Positions 42,766 to 51,481 of a DNA stretch of 64,000 bases are shown one piece after another. The translations under genes and the position numbers were made by a program. Source of the stretch: JAWQFO01 sp033436665. Lineage in GTDB: Bacteria; Pseudomonadota; Alphaproteobacteria; Rhodobacterales; Rhodobacteraceae. A model generated the notes under the pieces. It made no database searches. It was given only the letters and a program-made list of their open reading frames with translations, and was not told the origin of the DNA. Positions within the stretch are counted from its first letter, which is position 1; the number at the start of each line of letters is the position of its first letter. The DNA lies in contig NZ_JAWQFO010000003.1 of assembly GCF_033436665.1 (NCBI RefSeq), positions 124,001 through 188,000 on the forward strand, in the 5' to 3' direction.

Positions 42766-44468
42766 GCGACGCCGCAACAGGCCCTGACCAGGTTACCGGG
42801 GCGACACCCGACAACGCGTTGCGCAACGCCGACCGATCCGCCTCGGGCAAGATGCTCGCCGCCGACGGCACACCGCTGAAGGCCAGCCTGAACCGCGCAC
42901 TGCGCCGCCAGAAACTGCGCGCCCTCGCGCTGATCGCGCCGCTGCTGATCTTCGTGCTGGTCACGTTCATCGCACCCATCGCCGACATGCTCTTCCGCTC
43001 GGTCGAGAACCAGATCGTCTCGGAAACGCTGCCCCGCACGGTTGCGGCGCTGGGCGACGAGGATCCGGGCGAGTCCGGCGACGCTGTGCCGCGCGAACCG
43101 GTCTTCAAGGCGCTCTACACCGACTTCTTCATCGCCGCCGAGCAAAAGACCCACACCCGCCTCGGCTCGCGCCTGAACTACGAGCAGACCGGGCTTTCGT
43201 CGCTGTTCCGTCAGTCGGGCCGCAAGGTCGAGGACATCGCCGAGGTCTACCAGGACCAGTTCGAGGATCTCGACGACTTCTGGAAACATGCCGAGAACTG
43301 GAACGCCCTGCTGGGCTCTGAAGAGTGGCTGGCCGAGCAGAACGCCTGGGACGAGGACTCCGGCGATGCGCAACCCTCGTTCGAGGTGCGTGACGGCGTT
43401 TCCGACACGCTGCCGCAGACCGTCGCGATCTTCGAGGTCTTCGCCGAATTCGTCCAGGACGAGGAAGAGGACAACCTCGCCGACGAGGACCCCTGGGCGC
43501 TGGTCTATTCCGCGCTTTACGACGATCTCGCCGCACAGCCCGACCTTTCCGGCTGGACAGGCTTCGGCGGCGAACAGCTTTCCACGGCGCTTGCCGCGGT
43601 GCCCGATTTCGAAAGCGTCGCCTACAAAGAGGCGTTCGGCGAAATCGACGACGACTGGGTCTCGTCCGAGACCTGGCAGACGTTGCGCACCTACAGCCCG
43701 GCGCTCACCAACGGCTATTTCCTCAATGCCGTCGATCTCAAGAAGTCCTTCGACGGCCCGACTACGCGCCCCGAGAACGAGCGCATCTACATCAAACTCT
43801 TCGGCCGCACCTTCGTGATGTCGATGGCGATCACGCTCAGCTGCATCCTGCTCGGCTACCCGGTGGCCTGGCTGCTCGCCAACCTGCAGGCACGGACCGC
43901 GAACCTGCTGATGATCCTCGTGCTGCTGCCGTTCTGGACCTCGCTCCTGGTGCGCACCTCGGCCTGGAAGGTGATGCTGCAGCAGCAAGGGGTGATCAAC
44001 GACACGCTGGTCTGGCTCGGCGTGGTGAACGATTCCAGCCGGCTGGTGCTGATCAACAACCAGACCGGCACGATCATCGCCATGACTCATATCCTGCTGC
44101 CCTTCATGATCCTGCCGCTCTACTCGGTGATGAAGACGATCCCGCCCTCCTACCTGCGCGCCGCGAAATCGCTCGGAGCGACGAACTGGACGGCGTTCTG
44201 GCGCGTCTACTTCCCGCAGTCGGTGCCCGGCATCGGCGCCGGCTCGATCCTCGTCTTCATCCTCGCCATCGGCTACTACATCACGCCCGAGCTTGTCGGC
44301 GGCACCACAGGCACGTTCATCTCGAACCGGATCGCCTATCACATATCGAGTTCGCTCAACTGGGGTTTGGCCGCCGCACTGGGTTCGATCCTGCTGATCG
44401 TCGTGCTCGGGCTCTACTGGGCCTATGACCGGATCGTCGGCATCGACAACGTGAAACTGGGAGGCTGA
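42762..44468 (+). CDS. potB: Polyamine-type ABC permease (PotB-like) with large periplasmic insertion
   Basis: A 568-residue permease, about twice the normal 280-300. A first membrane helix (about 53-78) is followed by a roughly 250-residue acidic soluble insertion (about 90-340), then the normal remaining helices starting at about 348 (LFGRTFVMSMAITLSCILLGYPVAW). The EAA loop LRAAKSLGATNWTAFWRVYFPQSVPG is intact. The frame is continuous, so this is not a frameshift. The insertion would face the periplasm and could contact the binding protein. Confidence 0.88.
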   Translation: MSDAATGPDQVTGATPDNALRNADRSASGKMLAADGTPLKASLNRALRRQKLRALALIAPLLIFVLVTFIAPIADMLFRSVENQIVSETLPRTVAALGDEDPGESGDAVPREPVFKALYTDFFIAAEQKTHTRLGSRLNYEQTGLSSLFRQSGRKVEDIAEVYQDQFEDLDDFWKHAENWNALLGSEEWLAEQNAWDEDSGDAQPSFEVRDGVSDTLPQTVAIFEVFAEFVQDEEEDNLADEDPWALVYSALYDDLAAQPDLSGWTGFGGEQLSTALAAVPDFESVAYKEAFGEIDDDWVSSETWQTLRTYSPALTNGYFLNAVDLKKSFDGPTTRPENERIYIKLFGRTFVMSMAITLSCILLGYPVAWLLANLQARTANLLMILVLLPFWTSLLVRTSAWKVMLQQQGVINDTLVWLGVVNDSSRLVLINNQTGTIIAMTHILLPFMILPLYSVMKTIPPSYLRAAKSLGATNWTAFWRVYFPQSVPGIGAGSILVFILAIGYYITPELVGGTTGTFISNRIAYHISSSLNWGLAAALGSILLIVVLGLYWAYDRIVGIDNVKLGG

Positions 44469-44472
44469 AGTC

Positions 44473-45636
44473 ATGGCCACGAAAACACCCGCCTCCTTCT
44501 ACATTCCCGTCGTCGCCGGTTTCGGCGCGCTGGCCGGGCTCTTCGTCGGCACGGCGCAGGGCAACGGGTTCCTCGGCATCCTCGCCGGCGCGATCATTCT
44601 GGCCGTCGTGGCCTGGGGTCTTGTCAACCTGGTTCCGGACGAACGCGCCGGGCGCTGGGGCCTTGTCGCCGTCTTCGCGCTGGCCGGCTTCCTGATGGGC
44701 GGCATCTCGGCCGCGCTGATCGGCGCTGCCTTCGGCTGGTTCTTCGGCTGGTTCACCTTCTGGCTCGCCGAGGGCCGCTACCGGGCACACCTCGTGCCTT
44801 ACTTGACCCCCGGCCAGGTCCTCTGGCACTACACCTTCCGTGTGATCTGCGGCGCGATCCTAGTGTTCCTGATCACCCCGATTCTCGTGGTCATGCCGCT
44901 CAGCTTCAACGCCGAGGATTTCTTCACCTTCACCCCCGAGATGCTGCGCTTCGACCCTGAAGGATACTCGCTCAAGCATTACGACGACTTCTTCACCAAC
45001 TCCGACTGGCAGGCGGCGCTGGCCAACTCGGTCAAGATCGCCCCCATGGCGACCCTGCTTTCGGTCGGGTTCGGCACGCTGGCCGCGATCGGCCTCAGCC
45101 AGCCGCATGTGCCCTTCCGCCGCGCGATCATGGCGATCCTGATCTCGCCGATGATCGTTCCGCTGATCATCTCGGCCGCCGGCATGTATTTCTTCTACAG
45201 CCGCATCGGCCTGCAGGGCACCTACCTCGGCGTCGTGCTCGCCCACGCCGCGCTGGGCATTCCTTTCGTCATCATCACCGTCACCGCGACGCTGGTGGGC
45301 TTCGACAACTCGCTGACCCGCGCCGCGGCCAACATGGGGGCCAACCCGGTTACCACGTTCTTCCGGGTGCAGATGCCGCTCATCCTGCCCGGCGTGATCT
45401 CGGGCGGGCTTTTCGCCTTCATCACCTCTTTCGACGAGGTGGTCGTGGTGCTCTTCGTCGGCTCGGCGGGTCAGAAGACCCTACCCTGGCAGATGTTCAT
45501 CGGCCTGCGCGAACAGATCAGCCCGACGATCCTCGCGGTCGCGACGATCCTCGTGGTGATCTCGATCTGCCTGCTGACCACCGTGGAACTGCTACGCCGC
45601 CGCTCCGAACGCCTGCGCGGCATGTCCCCGGCCTGA
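44473..45636 (+). CDS. potC: Polyamine-type ABC permease (PotC-like) with extra N-terminal helices
   Basis: A 387-residue permease, about 110 residues longer than PotC. Residues 1-112 form three or four additional hydrophobic, Gly-rich helices (FYIPVVAGFGALAGLFVG, AAFGWFFGWFTFWLAEG). The standard core follows (from about 118, IYSFNAE-type MPLSFNAEDFFTF) with the EAA loop TRAAANMGANPVTTFFRVQMPLILPG intact. It starts 4 bases after potB and ends the operon. Confidence 0.9.
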   Translation: MATKTPASFYIPVVAGFGALAGLFVGTAQGNGFLGILAGAIILAVVAWGLVNLVPDERAGRWGLVAVFALAGFLMGGISAALIGAAFGWFFGWFTFWLAEGRYRAHLVPYLTPGQVLWHYTFRVICGAILVFLITPILVVMPLSFNAEDFFTFTPEMLRFDPEGYSLKHYDDFFTNSDWQAALANSVKIAPMATLLSVGFGTLAAIGLSQPHVPFRRAIMAILISPMIVPLIISAAGMYFFYSRIGLQGTYLGVVLAHAALGIPFVIITVTATLVGFDNSLTRAAANMGANPVTTFFRVQMPLILPGVISGGLFAFITSFDEVVVVLFVGSAGQKTLPWQMFIGLREQISPTILAVATILVVISICLLTTVELLRRRSERLRGMSPA

Positions 45637-45682
45637 GGCGAAACCGGGCTTTCTCTGGTTCAGAAATATCCCCGCCGGAGGC

Positions 45683-45716
45683 ACGTCCGGGGCGCACAGC
45701 CCCGGACGTTTTCCTT
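45683..45716 (+). terminator. Intrinsic terminator of the second ABC operon
   Basis: An 11-bp perfect stem, ACGTCCGGGGC (45683-45693) with GCCCCGGACGT (45699-45709), GCACA loop, followed by a short T-run on the plus side. Confidence 0.82.
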
Positions 45717-47044
45717 CAGCGCAGGCGGTCCAGTAGCCCCGGTCCCGCGTAGCCGTCCGGCACCAGCCCCTTCGATTTCTGGAAGGCGCGCACCGCAGCC
45801 AGCGTGTTCGGCCCGATCATCCCGTCGACCCCGCCGGTGTCGAAACTGGCTGCCGTGAGCCGCGCCTGCACCTCCTTGCGCTCGGCCCGGGTCAGGGCGC
45901 GATCCTCGCGCGGCCACTCGGCCGCGAAAGCCTCCCCGCCCGCGATCCGGTCGCTCAGGTGCCCGACCGAGATCACGTAGGCGTCGGCGGCATTGTAGCG
46001 TTCGATGGCTTGGAAGTTGTCGAAGACAAGAAAGGCTGCGCCCTCGTGGCCGGCAGGCAGAAGCAGCGCCGCCGGACCGTGATCTGGCACCGCGCGCCCC
46101 GATCTTTCCGTCACGCCGAGCGCGGCCCAGTCTGAGGGCGCTTTCTTCAGCTTCCGGTCGGCCAGTGCGTAGTCGAACCCCTGCGGCAGCATGACCTCCA
46201 CGCCCCAGGGCTGCCCCTTCGTCCAGCCGTGATGCGCAAGGTAGGCCGCCGTCGAGGCCAGCGCGTCGCTGGGATCGTCCGACCAGATGTCACGCCGGCC
46301 GTCACCGGTGAAATCGACCGCGAGATCGAGATACGAGCCGGGCATGAACTGCGTGTGTCCCATCGCCCCGGCCCAGCTGCCGGTCATGTCGCGCGGCGCG
46401 GTGTCGCCGCTTTGCAGGATCGTCAGCGCCGCGATCAGCTGGGCTTCGAAGAACTTTCCGCGCCGCCCGTCGTGGCTCAGCGTGGCCAGGCTGCGGATCA
46501 CGTCGAGCGATCCGCGATGGGTGCCGTAGGCGCTTTCCATGCCCCAGATCGCGACCAAGACCTCCTTCTCGACCCCGTAGCGCGCCTCGATCCGGTCGAG
46601 CAGCGCTGCGTGAAGCTCGAGCGCCGCCTTTCCGTTTGCGATGCGTGTTTCCGACACCGCCCGGTCGAGGTAGTCCCAGATCGTCCGGTTAAATTCGGTC
46701 TGGTTGCGATCCTTGGCGATCACCTCGGGATCGTAGGTGACCCCGGCGAAAGCAGCGTCGAGGGTGGCGTCCTTTATACCCGCGGCTCTGGCGCGTGGAC
46801 GGAACCCCGCGACCCAGGCGTCGAACGCAGCCTGTGCAGCGAGGATCGCCGGATCGACCGGGACCGGCGGCACGCTCACGTCCGCGGGCCGCGTGGATGG
46901 CCGGGTCGAAATCGCCGTCGCCACCGTGATCCCGTCCGGGGGGCGTGATTCGGGCCGGGCGGAACCGCCCGGCGGTGCCGCGACGGCCGCGCAGGCCGCA
47001 AGCACGGATAGAATGCCCGAAGTTCCGAGGGTTGCCTGTCGCAT
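45716..47044 (-). CDS. MltB-type lytic murein transglycosylase with PG-binding domain
   Basis: A 442-residue protein with a signal sequence ending SVLAAC (probable lipoprotein). A Pro-rich spacer follows, then the SLT_2 catalytic domain (catalytic Glu in AIWGMESAYGTHRG, then MGHTQFMPGSYL). A C-terminal peptidoglycan-binding domain (about 385-442, GVDGMIGPNTLAAVRAFQKSKGL) ends it. It cuts the glycan strand to 1,6-anhydromuramyl products. ATG 47044 is chosen for the signal peptide. An upstream in-frame ATG at 47098 adds 18 charged residues. Confidence 0.9.
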   Translation of the reverse strand: MRQATLGTSGILSVLAACAAVAAPPGGSARPESRPPDGITVATAISTRPSTRPADVSVPPVPVDPAILAAQAAFDAWVAGFRPRARAAGIKDATLDAAFAGVTYDPEVIAKDRNQTEFNRTIWDYLDRAVSETRIANGKAALELHAALLDRIEARYGVEKEVLVAIWGMESAYGTHRGSLDVIRSLATLSHDGRRGKFFEAQLIAALTILQSGDTAPRDMTGSWAGAMGHTQFMPGSYLDLAVDFTGDGRRDIWSDDPSDALASTAAYLAHHGWTKGQPWGVEVMLPQGFDYALADRKLKKAPSDWAALGVTERSGRAVPDHGPAALLLPAGHEGAAFLVFDNFQAIERYNAADAYVISVGHLSDRIAGGEAFAAEWPREDRALTRAERKEVQARLTAASFDTGGVDGMIGPNTLAAVRAFQKSKGLVPDGYAGPGLLDRLR

Positions 47045-47113
47045 CGTCTCGCCTGCCGCTCGATCTTGTTGCTTGGCACCGATCCTACTCCCGCGCACTT
47101 GCTCGGGAAAGCG

Positions 47114-47842
47114 TCATTCGGCCGCGGCGCGAGGCTCCGCCGAAGCCTCGCAGGCCATGCGCTCCTTGCGCAGGCGTTCGAGATGCTCGCGCAGCATCGG
47201 CACCCGACGCGGCCGGAAGCTGTTTCCCGTCCGCGCGAGCGCGTCCATCCGGTCGAGCCGGAACACCCGGAAGTCCTGCCGCAGGTGGCACCAGGCCATC
47301 AGCATGTTGGTGTTCTCGAGATAAACGAGCCCCAGCGGGTCGACCTCGCGCGTGGTGGCGCGCCCCTGCCCGTCCTCGTAGTCGAACCGCACGGAGACCT
47401 CGTCCCAGGTCGCACTCCGCAACAGCGCCACGTCGATGCGGATCACCGGCGGCCGCGCGAATCTGTGCGCGTCGAGCACCGCGTGCTGCAGCCGGTGCGC
47501 CTGCCGCGGCGGGACCCGCGCCTTGATCTTGGCCAGCGCCGAGCGCGCCGCGCGGGCGAGCGCCGGGTCGCCGATCACCGCAACGTCACGCAGGCCGAGC
47601 ACCAGCGCCTCGAGTTCGTCGTCCTCGAAGGCCAGCGGTGGAAGAGCGGCATCCTCTACCAGGGTGTAGCCGAACCCGGCCTCGCCATCGATCACCGCGC
47701 CCATCCCGCGCAGCGCGTCGATGTCGCGGTAGATCGTGCGCAGCGACATCTCCATCTCTCCGGCCAGTTGCTGGGCGGTGACGGGCGCCGGCAGGCGGCG
47801 CAGGGTCTCCATCATCTGGATGAGGCGATGCGTGCGAGTCAT
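47114..47842 (-). CDS. YafY-family HTH / WYL-domain regulator
   Basis: A 242-residue regulator. An N-terminal HTH_11 (about 5-55: RLIQMMETLRRLPAPVTAQQ, MSLRTIYRDIDALR) precedes a WYL domain (about 135-215, with VYLENTNMLMAWCHLRQDFRVFRLDRM). WYL domains sense small ligands or nucleic acid ends. Divergent from the GST gene, 83 bases apart, so a direct control pair is likely. ATG 47842 is used, since upstream in-frame ATG 47902 overlaps the dyad region. Confidence 0.88.
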   Translation of the reverse strand: MTRTHRLIQMMETLRRLPAPVTAQQLAGEMEMSLRTIYRDIDALRGMGAVIDGEAGFGYTLVEDAALPPLAFEDDELEALVLGLRDVAVIGDPALARAARSALAKIKARVPPRQAHRLQHAVLDAHRFARPPVIRIDVALLRSATWDEVSVRFDYEDGQGRATTREVDPLGLVYLENTNMLMAWCHLRQDFRVFRLDRMDALARTGNSFRPRRVPMLREHLERLRKERMACEASAEPRAAAE

Positions 47843-47853
47843 GAAACCATTGT

Positions 47854-47880
47854 AGCACACGTGCTGCCGGATTTTGGCAG
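47854..47880. promoter_or_regulatory. Two inverted repeats in the WYL-regulator / GST divergent region
   Basis: AGCAC-AC-GTGCT (47854-47865) and CTGCC-7-GGCAG (47864-47880) overlap in the 83-base gap. These are likely operator half-sites for the YafY-type regulator. Dyads only, no known consensus. Confidence 0.4.
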
Positions 47881-47925
47881 TACGACCGCCTAGCCTGACC
47901 ACGCCCCCGGGATCGGAGTCACCCG

Positions 47926-48618
47926 ATGATCGTCCTGTTTACCTACCCCGCCGCGTTCGGCGAGTTCTCGGCCAGCCCGTTCTGCACCAAGGCGGCTTGG
48001 CTGCTGAATGCTGCCGGTGAAGACTGGCGTCGCGAGGACGTGCTCGACCCGCGCAAGATGCCGCACGGAAAACTTCCCGTCATCCGCACCGAGGATCGCC
48101 TGGTCGCGGACAGCGACGCCATCCGCGCTTTTCTCGAAGACCGCGGCGCGCGTTTCGAAGAAGGGTTGTCGGATGTCGACCGCGCCAACGCCCGCGCCTT
48201 CATCCGCATGGCCGAGGAACATCTCTACTTTCACCTGTTGCAGGACCGATGGGGCAGCGACGCGGTCTGGGCAGAGGTCCGCGAGGCGTTCTTCAGCGAG
48301 GTGCCAAGGCCCGTTCGCGGCCTTCTCAGCGGTATCGTCCGGCGGGATCTTCTGAAAGCGGTGCGCGCGCAGGGGACGGGACGCCTCACGGAACCCGAGC
48401 GCATGGCGCGGATCGAGCCCGACCTGCAGGCGATTTCCACGCGGCTCTGGCAGGGGGCGTATCTTTTCGGTGCAAGACCTTCGGCAGCCGATGCCTCGGT
48501 CGCGGCGATGCTCTCGGGCATGCGCGCGACGCCGGTCGAGACCCGGCTGCAGCAGCGCGTCGCCACCGATACCCAGATCTGCAATTACATCGACCGCGTG
48601 ACGCAGGCCTTCGGCTAG
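47926..48618 (+). CDS. Glutathione S-transferase-like protein
   Basis: A 230-residue protein with an N-terminal thioredoxin-like domain (FSASPFCTKAAWLLNAAG, KLPVIRTEDRLVADSDAIRAFLE, the PVI and SDAI segments being GST landmarks) and a C-terminal helical domain ending PSAADASVAAMLSGM. It belongs to the metaxin/Fax-like side of the superfamily. Its stop overlaps the convergent rnr stop by three bases. It is divergent from the WYL regulator. Confidence 0.82.
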   Translation: MIVLFTYPAAFGEFSASPFCTKAAWLLNAAGEDWRREDVLDPRKMPHGKLPVIRTEDRLVADSDAIRAFLEDRGARFEEGLSDVDRANARAFIRMAEEHLYFHLLQDRWGSDAVWAEVREAFFSEVPRPVRGLLSGIVRRDLLKAVRAQGTGRLTEPERMARIEPDLQAISTRLWQGAYLFGARPSAADASVAAMLSGMRATPVETRLQQRVATDTQICNYIDRVTQAFG

Positions 48619-50876
48619 CGGCGCCGCGTCCGTTTGACCTTGCGCTTGACCTTGTCGGTCTTGTGCTTGGCCCGCACCGCGCCGCGTCGTTTCGGTCCGC
48701 GGCCGCGTGTCGCCGGTGCGCCGCGCGGCACCGACTGGCCGTCGAGCGCCACAAGTTCCAGCGCAATGCCCCCCGTTACCGGCACGACCTCGCTCAGCCG
48801 CACAGTCACGCGCTGGCCGATGCCGATGATCGTCCCGGTGTCCGCCCCCATGAGCGTTGCCGTCTCGCGGTCGAAATGGAAGAACTCGCGACCCAGCGAA
48901 CGGATCGGGATCAGCCCGTCGGCCCCGGTCTCGTCGAGCTTCACGAAAGCCCCGAAGCGCGCGACCCCGCTGATCCGCCCGGTCAACTCGGCCCCAACAC
49001 GTTCCGACAGGTAGGCGGCGAGGTAACGGTCGGTGGTCTCGCGCTCGGCCGCCATCGAACGCCGCTCGGTGTCCGAGATGTGCTGGCCTGTCTGTTCGAG
49101 GCCGTCGTGATCCTCGGGCCGCAGCCCGTCCTTGCCCCAGCCGTGCGCCGTGATCAGCGCGCGATGAACGATCAGGTCCGCATAGCGCCGGATCGGCGAG
49201 GTGAAATGCGCATAGCGCGCCAGCGCCAGCCCGAAATGGCCCAGGTTGTCCGGCCCGTAATAGGCCTGAGTCATTGAGCGCAGCGTGCTCATGTTGATCA
49301 GTTCCGCCTCGTCGGTCCCGGCGGCGGCGTCGAGCAGGCGGTTGAGATGCGCGGTCTTCAGCACCTGCCCCTTGGCCAGCGTGTAGCCGGCGGCCCCGGC
49401 GGTCTCGCGCAGTGCCTCGAGCTTTTCCGGCGAAGGTTCCTCGTGCACCCGGAAGAGCAGCGGCACACGCTTCTCGATCAGGGTCTCGGCGGCGCAGACA
49501 TTGGCCAGCACCATGAACTCCTCGATCAGGCGATGCGCATCCAGCCGGTCCTTGAAATTGACCGAACGCACGGTGCCGTCCTCATCCAGTTCGATGCGCC
49601 GTTCCGGCAGGTCGAGGTCCAGAGGCTGCCGCCGTTTGCGTGCTTCGACCAGCGCACCGTAGGCAGCGTAGAGCGGCCTCAGAACAGGCTCTAACAAGGG
49701 CCCGGTGCGGTCGCTCGGGTCGCCATCGATGGCGGCCTGCACCTCCTCGTAGTGCAGCGAGGCGGGCGAGCGCATCAGCCCGCGGTGAAAGCTGTGACCG
49801 ATTTTCGCGCCGGTCGCGTCGACGCGGATGCGCACCGCGATGCAGGCGCGCGGCACGCCTTCGTGCAGGGAACACAGATCGCCCGAGAGGCGGTCGGGCA
49901 ACATCGGCACGACACGGTCGGGGAAATAGGTCGAGTTGCCGCGCTTGCGCGCCTCGCGGTCGAGCGCCGAGCCGGGCGTGACATAGGCCGCGACATCCGC
50001 GATCGCGACCCAGATGACGTGTCCGCCGTCGTTGTCGGGATCCTCGTCGGGATGGGCATAGCAGGCGTCGTCATGGTCGCGCGCATCCGACGGATCGATG
50101 GTGATCAGCGGCAGGTCGCGCAGGTCCTCGCGACCTTTGAGGCCCACGGGTTTCTTGCGGTCCGCCTCCTCGATCACATCGTCCGGAAAATCGTCGGGGA
50201 TGCCGTGCTGGTGGATCGCGATCAGCGAGACCGCCTTGGGCGCGGAGGGATCACCCAGCCGCTCGACGATGCGCGCCTTGGGCAACCCAAGCCGTCCGGC
50301 GGCCCCGGCCTGCTCGGCCTCCACGAGCTCGCCGTCCCTCGCGCCATGCGTCGCCCCGGCGGCCACCGTCCATTCCTTGTCCGACCCCTTGTCGATGGGC
50401 ACGATGCGCCCCCCGTCGGTGCCTTTGCGGAAGATGCCCATGACCCGGCGCGGGTTAGTTCCGATCCGCCGGATCAGCCGCGCCTCGTAGTTGTGGTCGC
50501 CGCCCTTGGTTACGGTGAGCCGCGCGAGGATGCGGTCGCCCGCGCCGAGCGCCGGGTCCGAGGCGCGCGGGATCACCAGCACCACCGGCTCCACCCCGTC
50601 GCCATGCCACTCGATGGGCCGTGCGAAGAGGTCGCCATCGTGATCCGGCCCGGTCACCACCAGCACGCTGACCGGTGGAAGGCGGTCGGGATCCTGGTAC
50701 TGGCGCTTGCGCTTTTCCAGGTGCCCCTCGTCCTCGAGCTCTTTCAACACGCGCTTGAGGTCGATGCGCGCAGCCCCCTTGATCCCGAAGGCCTTGGCGA
50801 TGTCGCGCTTGGCCGTCAGGGTCGGGTGATGCTCGATCCATTCGAGGATTTCGGGTTTTGAGGGGATGCGGCTCAT
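48615..50876 (-). CDS. rnr: Ribonuclease R
   Basis: A 753-residue 3'-5' exoribonuclease. An N-terminal HTH (SKPEILEWIEHHPTLTAKRD), cold-shock domains, the RNB catalytic domain (metal Asp cluster in TIDPSDARDHDDACYA, then RVVPMLPDRLSGDLCSL), an S1 domain (about 635-715) and a very basic tail (about 725-753) are in the standard order. It degrades structured RNA and acts in rRNA/tmRNA quality control. It is followed by the convergent GST. Confidence 0.95.
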   Translation of the reverse strand: MSRIPSKPEILEWIEHHPTLTAKRDIAKAFGIKGAARIDLKRVLKELEDEGHLEKRKRQYQDPDRLPPVSVLVVTGPDHDGDLFARPIEWHGDGVEPVVLVIPRASDPALGAGDRILARLTVTKGGDHNYEARLIRRIGTNPRRVMGIFRKGTDGGRIVPIDKGSDKEWTVAAGATHGARDGELVEAEQAGAAGRLGLPKARIVERLGDPSAPKAVSLIAIHQHGIPDDFPDDVIEEADRKKPVGLKGREDLRDLPLITIDPSDARDHDDACYAHPDEDPDNDGGHVIWVAIADVAAYVTPGSALDREARKRGNSTYFPDRVVPMLPDRLSGDLCSLHEGVPRACIAVRIRVDATGAKIGHSFHRGLMRSPASLHYEEVQAAIDGDPSDRTGPLLEPVLRPLYAAYGALVEARKRRQPLDLDLPERRIELDEDGTVRSVNFKDRLDAHRLIEEFMVLANVCAAETLIEKRVPLLFRVHEEPSPEKLEALRETAGAAGYTLAKGQVLKTAHLNRLLDAAAGTDEAELINMSTLRSMTQAYYGPDNLGHFGLALARYAHFTSPIRRYADLIVHRALITAHGWGKDGLRPEDHDGLEQTGQHISDTERRSMAAERETTDRYLAAYLSERVGAELTGRISGVARFGAFVKLDETGADGLIPIRSLGREFFHFDRETATLMGADTGTIIGIGQRVTVRLSEVVPVTGGIALELVALDGQSVPRGAPATRGRGPKRRGAVRAKHKTDKVKRKVKRTRRR

Positions 50877-50881
50877 GCCCC

Positions 50882-51481
50882 TCAGGTAGCACGCACCCCC
50901 GGTGCCGTCATGCGCAAATCGTCGGCGCTATCGATGTCGCGCAACGTCCTTGTGCGTGCGATGCGGTGGCCCGGCAAGGTGGCCAGTGTGTCGGCCAGCG
51001 CGTGTTTCGTCGACCAGCGGACACTGTCGAAAAGCCCCGGCGGCAGGGCACGTCGCCGCGCCAGACCGACCAGCCAGTATCCTCCGTCCGGGGCCGGGCC
51101 GAACACGGCGTCCTGCGCGCCAAGCGCGGCGAAGGCGTCCGCGACGTGTTTCGGCTCTATTCCGGGAATATCCGCGCCGATCACACAGACCGGGCCTGGT
51201 TGCGCGGAGCGCAGCGCGCGGGCCATGCGATGCCCGAGGTCGCCGCGTCCCTGCGGCATCCGGGCAAGGTCATGCGGCCAGACCCGGCTTCTCAATCCCT
51301 CTCGGTCGGGCGAGACCGCCAGAACGAGGTCCCAGCGCGGATCACGCAGCCGGCGCAACAGTCGCCGGGTCTGGTGCCGGAACCACCAGGCCGCATCGAC
51401 CATGCCGATCTCGCGTCCCAGCCGCGTCTTGACCCGGCCCGGACGCGGTTCCTTGAGCATCACGACAAGCGTGCGCCTCAT
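50882..51481 (-). CDS. DUF2064/TIGR04282-type glycosyltransferase-like protein
   Basis: A 199-residue nucleotide-diphospho-sugar-transferase fold: VMLKEPRPGRVKTRLGREIG, GQGDLGHRM-type QGRGDLGHRMARAL, VIGADIPGIEPKHVADAFAAL and GPAPDGGYWLVGL. The family is often called rSAM/selenodomain-associated transferase 1. The substrate is unknown. ATG overlaps the dapE stop by 4 bases, so it is co-transcribed with dapE, and it ends 5 bases before rnr starts. Confidence 0.85.
   Translation of the reverse strand: MRRTLVVMLKEPRPGRVKTRLGREIGMVDAAWWFRHQTRRLLRRLRDPRWDLVLAVSPDREGLRSRVWPHDLARMPQGRGDLGHRMARALRSAQPGPVCVIGADIPGIEPKHVADAFAALGAQDAVFGPAPDGGYWLVGLARRRALPPGLFDSVRWSTKHALADTLATLPGHRIARTRTLRDIDSADDLRMTAPGVRAT

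Noticed and set aside
42762..44468. Frameshift or gene fusion explaining the long PotB-like protein
   Set aside because: The frame is continuous with normal codon use, and helices before and after the insertion belong to one permease fold.
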